From Coccinella septempunctata (lineage: Eukaryota > Arthropoda > Insecta > Coleoptera > Coccinellidae): a DNA stretch of 64,000 nucleotides. Where the stretch lies: positions 5,712,001 to 5,776,000 of the forward strand of contig NC_058190.1 of NCBI RefSeq assembly GCF_907165205.1, written 5' to 3'. The position numbers were made by a program, and so were the translations under genes. This document shows positions 54,961-64,000 of the stretch, piece after piece (position 1 is the first letter of the stretch; the number at the start of each line of letters is the position of its first letter). The notes beneath the pieces were generated by a model that was not told where the DNA came from, searched no databases, and saw nothing but the letters and a program-made list of their open reading frames with translations.

Positions 54961-56230
54961 TTGAGAACATTAAGTATCAACTCACTAATCATGTTGCAAT
55001 ATTTCTAGCTACCTCAATTTGTTGCATTTCCTCTTATTATATTCATCCGATTTGAAATTTTGATTTTGATTTTACTATATAAAATATTCTCATCCTTATG
55101 AATAAATGTATCAAATGCACATAAGTAAATATCAAGGGTGATTAAAAGAATAAAAAGGAAAAGCTCTTAAGGTAATTTTGTTGAATCCACAAGTGAGCTT
55201 GAATTTGCTATTATGCGCATGCGCCAACCCTGTCACTCAGTGCTTTTGTTGCCAGATTGTGCATACATCGTATCTCTAAAATGTTTGGAATCATAGAAAA
55301 GAAATAATCTCTTTCTTGATTTGGTAATCGATGCCGTTTTAATTTTTTTTAATTTATTAGCTATTTATGTTGTTCACACAACAATTCGAAAGAAAGAGGA
55401 ATTGTATGGGTAGGTACATGCTTAGATATATGAAACCATATTAATTGAACACATTATTAATGTTATTTAGTGTATTATTTCATGAAGCATTTGAGATCTT
55501 CATTTCAATCATTCCCTTATCGAGTAAAGAAAATTTTAACATTGGCATTTCTCAGTTGATAGAGGTAAATTATCAAATTTTTTTCACCTACCATAATTTT
55601 AAAATTTTCAGACCGAAATTTTTTCAAAACTCATTTTTTTCGGCAAATCACAACATAACTATATCTATAAAGATATTTTTTCAAATATAAGCAGTATAAT
55701 CATCTCCTTGTGCTAATAAAACTGATCAACTTTTTGGAATGTACTCTTTCATTGAGAATTGTCAAATATGTACATGGAAGAGAAAAAGATTAAAACATGA
55801 ATAGCGAAAATTTTTTTAAATTTTTTCTTGGTTCGTCAAGCTTATGAAGGAAAGAACCAAGCAAGAAAACCTTCACTCAAGTAAAAAAAAATTTCACTCA
55901 AGAGCTCTTTCCAATTTACAAATAAAATATACAATGTTATTATAATTTAGTTTTAGAAAGGATATAAATCAATTGTGCTCTATTTACAATGAAGTATTTT
56001 CGGAAAATTGATTTGTAGCATTCTCTTCCATTCCACAAACATCCTGGTTTCTGTGAAGAACTATCTGTCACCAAGCTTGTTGTCATCACCTGTTCCAGAA
56101 ATTTTTTTTATACTGAGGCCTTTTCAAAGAAGTTCCCATATTTGTTATCTGAACTGAGAAATAATAAAAAACGAGGTGAAAAAACTTACAAGATGCATGA
56201 ATATGATATTTGAAAATATTTGTCAGTACC
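54960..56230. other. Interval without a recognised gene
   Basis: Very AT-rich. The plus-strand frame 55445-55690 has no family resemblance. Confidence 0.3.
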
Positions 56231-56231
56231 T

Positions 56232-56750
56232 AATGCTACCTGAAATGAAAACAAATCAAGACATATATCCAAGCATTTCCTTTCCCATTGTATAAGGGTG
56301 TCTGCGGAGTAGTATCCATATCATCATCTACTAAAATTGAAAGAAATGTGGTCCTATCTTGATGGAGGAAAAATGTACCTAATAACATAAAAATAAATCT
56401 AGTCTCATCTTGAGGAAGAGGAAACATATATATACATAAAACAAATAATTTATAAAGGGAAAGAGAATCACATTAACAATCTAATGACAGTAATGTTACC
56501 TGAAATGAAAACAAATCAAGCCATATATCCAAGCCTTTCCCATTTCATAAGGGTGTCTGCGGAGTAGTATCCATATCATCATCTACTAAAATTGAAAGAA
56601 ATGTGGTCCTATCTTGATGGAGGAAAAATGTACCTAATAACATAAAAATAAATCTAGTCTCATCTTGAGGAAGAGGAAACATATAAATACAAAAAGACAA
56701 ATAATTTACATAGGGAACGAAAATCACATTAACAATCTAATGAACTAATG
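56232..56750. repeat. Two-copy tandem repeat, 260-bp period
   Basis: 56240 and 56500 begin near-identical units with CTGAAATGAAAACAAATCAAG. Each contains a minus-strand frame that is only a by-product. Confidence 0.85.
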
Positions 56751-56799
56751 TAAATACAATTACAGGAGCTACAGGAACAGAAATTACTCTCAATGTTAC

Positions 56800-57235
56800 A
56801 TAAGGGATAAGTCAAAGTCAACTATATACTAAATACATAATACAAGTAAACAATACAACTAAAAACTAAAAGGGAAGAATCAAGTCCTATCTTGAGGGAG
56901 GGAATAGCACAAATACACAATACAACTAAAAACTACAAGGGAAGAATCAAGTCCTATCTTGAGGAAGGGTATAGCACATAAATACATAATACAAGTAAAC
57001 AATACAACTAAAAACTATAAGGGTAGAATCAAGTCCTATCTTGAGGGAGGGAATAGCACATAAATACATAATACAAGTAAACAATACAACTAAAAACTAT
57101 AAGGGAAGAATCAAGTCCTATTTTGAGGGAGGGAATAACACAAATACACAATACAACTAAACACTATAAGGGACAAATCAAGTCCTATCTTGAGGGGGGA
57201 ATAACACATAAATACACAATAAATATTACCGACTA
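56800..57235. repeat. Minisatellite, ~68-83-bp units
   Basis: At least five copies of GAAGAATCAAGTCCTATCTTGAGG plus an AATACATAATACAAGTAAAC-type spacer, with length variation between units. Confidence 0.8.
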
Positions 57236-57402
57236 ATCCTTTTTTTTAATAGTTCGATATACTCACTGAGTAGCTGATTTTTTAACACTTTTTGTTCAAG
57301 TCTTTTTCTAGCTATTTCCAATTTCTCCGCTTCCCTCTGTTCTCTTCTGCTATAAAATGACTTGAGATCATTTTTTAGCTCTACCAGAATATCGTTCCTT
57401 TT

Positions 57403-58000
57403 CTAGTAGGAGCAGCTGGGAACACGCTTAGTTCTAGAAGTTTCAGCCGATTGTGGGACAGTTGGTTGGGAAGTAGAAGGCTGATCGATAACCACTTTCC
57501 CTTCTTCTTCAATTGAGAGGCAGGGGACTGAATCAAGATCACCATACTGTGGAGGTGGTTCGGTGAATATTGATTCACTGGAAAGTAGGACGATTGGCCT
57601 CATATTCCTTTTTTTGTGGAATATATCATCCATTTCATTCTCAAATTGAAACGTCCTACTTCTCCCCCTGCCTGTTGCATTATTGTGATCAACAACCTTC
57701 TTATAGCACTTCTCCTGGACTTTAAATCTGTTTTCGCACTTGCTGCCGGATATTGTAATTTTGAAATGATTACTCATTTCCTGGCCAACCAACTCCCACA
57801 ACTTCTTCATCGACTTCACTTCATAGGTACATACTTTTTTTTTTGTAAATTTCATAGAGCTCAAGCAGTTTGAGGGTCCTTTCTCTATTGAAATATTTTT
57901 CATCAGATCTATCGAGGAGTAGGAAATGATTCATACTGAAATCTGAATAATAAAAAATGTAGTTATTTAAGTTAGTATATATATATATACAAAAGAACAA
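57403..58000 (-). pseudogene. Myb/SANT-like DNA-binding protein (Harbinger companion)
   Basis: The start MNHFLLLDRSDEKYF and TLKLLELYEIYKKK lies in one frame (57840-57940). After an eight-A homopolymer the frame shifts to KLWELVGQEM, a SKCENRFKVQEKCYKKVVDH stretch and FQFENEMDDIF, the rest of a Myb_DNA-bind_4-type domain. A Ser/Pro-rich tail ends in TKRVPSCSY. The single frameshift at the A-run could be a true mutation or a sequencing error. Confidence 0.65.
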
Positions 58001-58179
58001 GATATTTACAACAAAAAAGTAACAAAAGAATTTCGACAATACAATTCGGACAAAAGAATGGAGGGTTTTCACAAAATATTTAGAACAATGGATGGCAAAA
58101 GACCTTTGAGGATTTTGTACAAAATAACCACAGATAATAGATGAGATTGAGATTTAAATCTTTTTTATATTTTACGCGC

Positions 58180-58410
58180 CATAGGTTTTATTCGGGTTCG
58201 AATTTCGAATCCTTTGCGCAGTTCTAGAACCATTCTCGGACTGTCCGAAAGTCGAACCCGAATACAGCTGAAATATGACTTTTTTTTTGCGTTCGGGTTT
58301 TCATGAAATGAGAACCATCCTCGGACAGTTCTAGGATTCGAAACTAGTGCGCAACAGTTCTGCGCAGTTCTAGAACAATTCTTGAACTGTCCGAAATCCG
58401 AACCCGAATA
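58180..58410. repeat. Foldback built from a TTCGGGTTCG motif
   Basis: ATTCGGGTTCG near 58189 is inverted as CGAACCCGAAT at about 58252 and again at about 58391. The GCGCAGTTCTAGAAC stretch is repeated directly. Possibly a small MITE. Confidence 0.5.
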
Positions 58411-58449
58411 CGACTAATATGGAATTCCCAGTAGCATTTCTGATAAGTA

Positions 58450-59210
58450 ATCGTATAGATCAAACGATCCAGAAAATATATTTCAGGTCATTAAAAGCAA
58501 GAGTCCCTAAGGTGCAAATACATTATGACAGATTATGACATAAAATATTGTAATGCTTGATGCGAAGCAATGTTGAAAAGCCAAGACGCTTACTCTGCAC
58601 TTGGCATGTCATCAAAACTGGAATATTCAAGGCAGGAATAAATTGAAGAAACCGGATAATAAGAAAGAAATGAAACTAAGAATGAGAAATATCTTGAAAG
58701 AGACCAGTATTTCAAAATTTCTAGAATTGAAAGATGGATATTTTAAATATCTTGAAGAAGAAAATGAACTGGATTTCTTGAAATACTTACAGAAGTAAAT
58801 TACCATATAGTCAGTATGGTCAAAATCATTTCATTTCTTTATTTTCAGTCATTATTTCCAGTGCAATGAACGAATTATGATGTGGGCCCACTGCCACAGA
58901 ATGAATGTACGAATAAATACCAATATGGCTATTGAGAGCCTGCATAACTACTTAAATATAATAAAATGAAGGGACATCAAAATTTACGGTACGGTAATAT
59001 ATATAAACTACTCTTTTCACTTGACAACCTATCAATTCTAGAATCGAGAAGTTATTAGACTTATTAGAAGACCTTGTTAATGAAAAAATTTGGAAAAGAG
59101 TCATCGAGTCTGAAAGGCCAAATGTTAATTCCTACCAATCTAGAGTTAATAGAGAGGATCATATAAAGGCAGAAAAAGAAGTTTTTATTAGTAATTTTTC
59201 ATAAGCTTTA
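58450..59210. other. Interval without a recognised gene
   Basis: A Lys/Glu-rich 65-codon plus-strand frame at 58601-58798 is open but short. Nothing else stands out. Confidence 0.25.
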
Positions 59211-59500
59211 TTGAACAACGGTTACAAAATCATCGACACAACTGTCTAACTACTGACGCTAACCTATATGTTGGGCGCGTCCCCCAGTTCGCGCCAAATC
59301 CACTTGGAACATAGAGTTGTATAAGAGGTGTTTTGACCTACTGTCGTATGTCATATGCTTAATCTAACAGTTCGGGCATTCTGACCATATGATCGCCTCG
59401 ATCATACAGGCTTTCACAACGGAATCCTTATCATAACACTTCGCATCATCACTCTTTGTCACACTACACTTCACCTGACATAATAGGTAGGTGTTACATA
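59205..59500 (-). repeat. Possible 3' LTR of a Ty3/gypsy element
   Basis: On the minus strand this begins TGTAACACC near 59499, carries an AATAAA near 59217 close to its end, and lies some 190 bp behind the integrase tail. The exact ends and a partner LTR are not visible. Confidence 0.35.
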
Positions 59501-59687
59501 AATGTCATAACATAATATTAACATAATATTTTCACAATTGTTACATAATACATAATCTTCATAAATGTTGTAATACATAAGCAATATTTAAGGGTCATAA
59601 CGTTACCTCATAAGCATAATACCACTCCATAATTATACATAGTCATAATCCTAAATTATAGACACATAACTGCATAATTTCAATAGT

Positions 59688-60311
59688 TCATAATATCATT
59701 AATATATATACTAATCTTAAGTCAATAAATATTTTATCAATTTCAATTAGTTTTATTCCGAAAAATTTTGCTCTTCTGAGTCTTGGTCCTGTACCCACGG
59801 TGTCAATGATACCGTGATAAGGAATTTGTGTCACCTGGAAACCGTCAACATCCCTTAAGATATACCTTTCACTAAGCAATACCTTTTATACCTCATATGG
59901 ACCCTTGAAGCGAGGTAATAGCTTCTTACATACACCGGCAGTTGAGACGTGATTCGTAATTACTACTTTGTCCCCTACTTTGTACTTTCTTGGTTTCTTA
60001 TGCATTTTATCAAAGCGTTGATTACTGTACTCTTGAACTTTGTTAATGTTTTCATGAGCAATTTGTCTAATTGAATCGAGTTTTACAGGGTAAAAGGAGT
60101 CTGGATTAATTAGTTCAAGCATTGAGCTAATAGAATCCTCCAGAAATCCTCTCTGTGGGACTCCGAACAACTTGGCAGGAGATTCGCAGGTACTCTCGCA
60201 TACGGTATTATTAATAGCAAATTCGACATCCCTTAATATCTTATTCCACGCTTCGGCATTTTCGGATAGTTTGGCAATCATGGGACGCTCGGTCTGAAAC
60301 AAAAAGTACAC
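59688..60311 (-). pseudogene. Ty3/gypsy integrase C-terminal part
   Basis: 59886-60311 reads VEFAINNT, ESPAKLFGVPQRG, YSNQRFDKMHKK and KYKVGDKVVI, then FKGPYEV. After a stop the end continues as ERYILRDVDGFQVTQIPY (59820-59879). This is the chromodomain-less gypsy integrase tail. The catalytic core is missing; the 5' side is replaced by a tandem array. Confidence 0.7.
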
Positions 60312-61110
60312 ATTGGTTCATTCACATAATATGAAGAAAAAAACGATTCAACACGTTTTAGAACGCACCTCCTAGATCTGAATGAAAAGGATTCGTATTC
60401 GTATAATATGAAAGAAAAAAACGATTCAACACGTTATAGAACGCAACGACTAGATCTGAATGAACAGATTCGTATTCGGTGACAACGCTTAATGCGATTG
60501 CAAAATATCCAGCACGTTGTCGATCGAAACGCTCGGTCTTAAACAGAAAGTACACATTGGTTCCTTCACATAATATGAAGAAGAAAAAAAAACGATTCAC
60601 CACGTTATTGAACGCAACTCCTAGATCTGAATAAAAAGGATTCGTATTCGTATAATATGAAGAAAAAAAAACTATTCAACACGTTATTGAACGCAACGAC
60701 TAGAACTGAATGAAAATAATTCGTATTCGGTGACAACGCTTAATGCGATTGCAAAATATCCAGCACGTTGTCGATCGAAACGCTCGGTCTTAAACAGAAA
60801 GTACACATTGGTTCCTTCACATAATATGAAGAAAAAAAAACGATTCACCACGTTATTGAACGCAACTCCTAGATCTGAATAAAAAGGATTCGTATTCGTA
60901 TAATATGAAAAAAAAAAAAAAACGATTCAACACGTTATAGAACGCAACGACTAGATCTGAATGAACAGATTCGTATTCGGTGACAACGCTTAATGCGATT
61001 GCAAAATATCCAGCACGTTGTCGATCGAAACGCTCGGTCTTAAACAGAAAGTACACATTGGTTCCTTCACATAATATGAAGAAAAAAAAAACGATTCACC
61101 ACGTTATTGA
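60289..61110. repeat. Tandem array, ~250-bp period, about 3.3 units
   Basis: The marker CGCTCGGTCT recurs at about 60289, 60531, 60781 and 61031. Each unit carries AAGTACACATTGGTT, whose reverse complement supplies a TTTTGTTTCAG- or CTGTTTAAG-type end. Homopolymer A-runs vary between units. Confidence 0.88.
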
Positions 61111-61215
61111 ATGAAAAATCATTTCATCAAACACACTTTTTCCAATAAAATGTTTCATTACTTTAAGTGAAACTTCTTCACGGTTAATTTTTTTTATTTG
61201 AATATGATTGGCTTC
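61110..61215. other. Spacer between array and transposase
   Basis: About 100 AT-rich bases. Nothing seen. Confidence 0.3.
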
Positions 61216-63258
61216 TTAAAAATTTTTCTGCATTGCAATGACTCCATTACTTGGGTAACTCAAACCACCCTTTGATTTTGTTGCAATCAAGGAGTTTAGG
61301 AAATCCTCCTTAACTCCAAATAACTGTGCAACACACGGTTCATATTTCAGTTTCTGTCCAATTTTAAAAGAAACAAAACCAGCAATATAAACAATCACAG
61401 CTTGTACATAGGGAGACAATGAGTCATAAGTGAATGCATAATTGTGATCATGCAAGAAATTGGTAATGGCAGTATCTTCTTTACTTTCATCATCCGCAGA
61501 TCGATTTCCTAATGATTCATTTATGATTTGCAAAGGAGACTTTTTTTGGAACTTACGTTCAAAATGTTTATTTCTTCAAGGGGTACACAATTTCCAGCAC
61601 CACCTTCTCTCACTTCTGCATGAACTAAAATTTTTTTGTAGGCAGCAGTGAACTGTCTGCAGTTTGGATTGTTATTGTGTCCCCCTTGTGATCTAATTGT
61701 TCCAAAAAACAACTCTATGTGATCTTGGTTCAGTTTGTATGTAGGAATAAATTTCAAATATCCTTTGGAAATATATTCCTCATACAAAGCCAGTTTTTCT
61801 TTGAGATTTCAGAAGGGAAGTTCCATCAAATAACTTTAAATTCATTACATACTGGCAAACCTGATTGTAAAACAATTTTATACTATTAATATTTTTTTCA
61901 CAGATTGCCTGCTTGAAACCAAAATCAGAAACCTTATGTGAATTCAAAATAACGAAAACATTGTTGATTAATAAAATGAATTCAGCAGTTGCGTCACAAT
62001 TTTGAAATTCCTCCAAATTCAAAGTATTTTTACAGAAATATAAAGCCTCAGACACAGATCTGCTCAGCAACTGAGTGGCCAGTTTGACTTTCATTTTCTG
62101 TCTGAAAAAACTTATATGCTGATTTCTGATTTTGGTTCCAAGATGAAGTCCCTCCCTATTTTGCAAATCATTAAGTTTTTTAAGGAATTCAAAATCAACT
62201 ACGTCACCATTCATGTCTATGAATTTTTTTTTCTCGCCAAAACAATTTCTTATTAGTTTTAGCATGTGTACAGGATCAGGATACAAGAAATATTTTTGAT
62301 TGCGAAAAGAAAAATCTGCCTTTATATCAGTGGCTCGAAAAGGACAGCCCAATAATGTACACATACTAAAATTAGCTGCACATCCATCAAATGTGATATT
62401 ACTGACTGTTACTCCCACTTCCATTAACAGAGTGAGTGCCTGTTTCAAGAGGGATGTTTTCTGCTGACTATTTAAACCTGCAGTAAAAAAATAGCCAATT
62501 GGAAGCTTCCAGGCTTCATTTATACACACTATAATAAAAACAAGTGCTTCAGTAGCTAAATCCATAGAGTCCCCTTGTATGCCGCTACCGAAATCGAGAT
62601 AGCCATAATATTGACCTCCAGTATATTCCAAATGTTTTCGAATAGCAATCTCATCAAAAACCAAAGAGCAAATAATTTTTTTTCCTTCATTATTCTCCAT
62701 TTTTAATTTCAAAAAATTGAATGCTTCAGTAGTGAAGCCTGGTTTTGCTTCAACTGACGAGTATCACTTTGACAGTGTTTTAGGATGAGGTAGGCAATTC
62801 TCAAACTTCTGGCGTACATAGCAATATGTTTTAGGTGAGAAAAAGTGTAAAGTGACTGCAAAAGCACGAAGTGATTGTTCGAAAGATTTTTTCACACTTT
62901 CATGTTGAGATTTTCTCAGAAGCCTTTGCACAAAAACTTTGTTGTCTCCAAATTGGTCCATTATTAAATTACTGTGTTCGTCCAGTAGTAGATTTTCATT
63001 TTTCAATTCTACTACCATGGCTTTGAGTGACGATATTCGTTTTTTCTGGCGCCAAAATATTTTTTGCAATTGACGAATTTTTCGGTTTTTCAGTTGGTTC
63101 ACTTTCTCCAAACTGTTTATCTTCCTCTTCAAATTTCTGAGACGAGGCGTTTCTTTTTCATCTTCATCTTCAATAGAAGATAAACCTAAAGTAGGAGAAG
63201 AAAATCTCTTTCCAGAAGAAGGTCCAGGTTCTTGTGTCTCTAGGCCGAATGTTCTCAT
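61216..63258 (-). pseudogene. P-element/THAP9-type transposase without THAP domain
   Basis: 62764-63258 is a basic coiled-coil region ending in FAVTLHFFSPKTYCYVRQKF. 61780-62712 is the RNase H-like core with LVFDEIAIRKH, NITFDGCAANFSM and PDPVHMLKLIRN. 61521-61787 has LNQDHIELFFGTIRSQGGHN. 61216-61533 is the C-terminal zinc/helix region with VQAVIVYIAGFV. The pieces are separated by an in-frame stop near 62765 and frame changes near 61785 and 61530, some of which could be introns (a CTTACGTTC-type boundary near 61550). The THAP finger is not upstream. Confidence 0.75.
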
Positions 63259-63289
63259 CTATAAAAAGTTTTTTGCTCATCATTATCAA

Positions 63290-64000
63290 TAGTACTATGG
63301 CTATACACACCGGTAGTACGCCCCTTTGTCATATATGCGTCTCTAGCATGGTGGACAAAGACCGAAGAGGTCACCACACGCAACCGTTTGCAGAAACTGC
63401 AAGGGCTGGCCGTGTCGATGTTACAGGGGATATGCTCACAGACCCTACAGCGGTGCTTAAGGTCATACTTGATCTGCCTCCCTCACATATACACGTGAGG
63501 AAATGCAGCCTGCTGGAAGGAATAAGAATATCCCAGAGCGGGAAGCTCCTACCTGGAAACTGGGTTGGACATGAGGATATTGAATCAACTGGACTCAAAC
63601 CTCTTGACAAAACCATTTTGAAAAGCCCTTTCAAAAGGTCATAGCTGCCGTCTTAGTGCAACAAGCTTCGTAAATCGTTTAGGCAAACAGTCATCCATAT
63701 GGGTTACTGATGGATCAAAAACAGAGAGGGGCACCGGTTTTGGGATATATGGACCCAAAATGAGGATCTCTAAAGCCCTGGGTTGTGAGCCCTCTATTCT
63801 ACAGACCGACACAATGGCTGTTATTTACATTACCACGGACAGCCAGGCCACGCCTTGGTCCATGGTATCACCCTGCCAGGGATCTCTGTTGACATGAAAG
63901 TGCCGTAACACCATAAAGCAACTGGCCAAAGGCAACAAAGTAACTCTTCTATGGGTACCAGGGCACTGTGGTGTTGAAGGAAATGAAAGAGCCGATGAAC
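63290..64000 (+). mobile_element. Non-LTR retrotransposon RT end and RNase H, runs off the window
   Basis: Plus-strand frames read LTDPTAVLKVILDLPPSH (end of the RT/thumb region), then WVTDGSKTERGTGFGIYGP at about 63700 (RNase H first Asp), ITTDSQA near 63835 and LLWVPGHCGVEGNERADE at the right edge. This order fits the Jockey/R1/I group. Frameshifts near 63640 and 63845. Confidence 0.7.

Noticed and set aside
56236..56727. Two near-identical short minus-strand ORFs
   Set aside because: They are by-products of a 260-bp tandem repeat; no start context or family.
56800..57235. Possible CRISPR-like repeat-spacer array
   Set aside because: Unit lengths vary, spacers are themselves repeated, and the genome is eukaryotic. 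It is a minisatellite.

Overview
This is eukaryotic, AT-rich, repeat-dense DNA, most likely from an arthropod and probably an insect. Many short spliceosomal introns can be read (GTAAGT/GTGAGT donors, pyrimidine-rich tract plus CAG acceptors). The mobile-element families are those usual in arthropods: THAP/P-element transposases, a mariner-like transposase, PIF/Harbinger pieces with zeste/Myb-SANT companions, a BEL/Pao Gag, a Ty3/gypsy integrase, and several non-LTR retrotransposon tails. I see no ordinary host gene. The species cannot be named from the sequence.

The left 48 kb is dominated by repeated, same-strand (minus) copies of a multigene virus-like element that I cannot match to a named family. 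Copy A (1-6783) and copy B (15661-22530) are near-identical direct repeats offset by about 15.66 kb. Both keep open frames for a replication initiator (HUH nickase plus superfamily 3 helicase) and for two proteins built from one roughly 100-residue domain. Copy B also keeps two further related ORFs (147 and 293 codons). A third, older copy is scattered over 27.5-35 kb. Next to these modules, again on the minus strand, lie four decayed copies of a protein-primed-type family B DNA polymerase with an endonuclease VII-like domain (10.6-14.0, 27.5-29.2, 41.3-44.3 and 44.3-48.2 kb). Each is followed by a small unknown gene, here called Z, or by its remnants. Copy B and the decayed third copy share the gene order (minus-strand direction) 249-aa gene, Rep, 197-aa gene, 147-aa gene, [293-aa gene], polymerase. 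That suggests Rep and polymerase belong to one element, a combination reminiscent of bidnaviruses. A second block, found at 6.5-9.0 and 31.6-34.9 kb, carries a fragment of the 293-aa gene family, a 129-bp foldback, a retroelement Gag-like gene and a row of arginine/glycine-rich alternative 3' exons.

The rest is nested transposon debris. 22.5-26.7 kb holds a Harbinger fragment, a mariner inside a P-type remnant, an intact unrecognised ORF of about 300 codons, a LINE tail and a Myb/SANT gene. 30.0-30.6 kb is a BEL/Pao Gag. 35.8-39.1 kb is a complete but inactivated P-type element with perfect 25-bp inverted ends. 39.2-39.9 kb is a hAT-type MITE with an 8-bp target duplication. 40.3-41.3 and 48.6-49.4 kb are LINE tails. 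49.9-58.1 kb contains Harbinger/zeste-like and P-type remnants with several tandem repeats. 59.2-61.1 kb is a Ty3/gypsy 3' end with a 250-bp tandem array. 61.2-63.3 kb is another P/THAP9-type transposase. A LINE RNase H region runs off the right edge.

Most coding features are pseudogenes. The exceptions, where frames are intact, are the Rep, 197-, 249-, 147- and 293-codon genes, the arginine/glycine-rich exons, and the ORF at 24.1-25.1 kb. All family names come from reading motifs by eye; nothing was searched.
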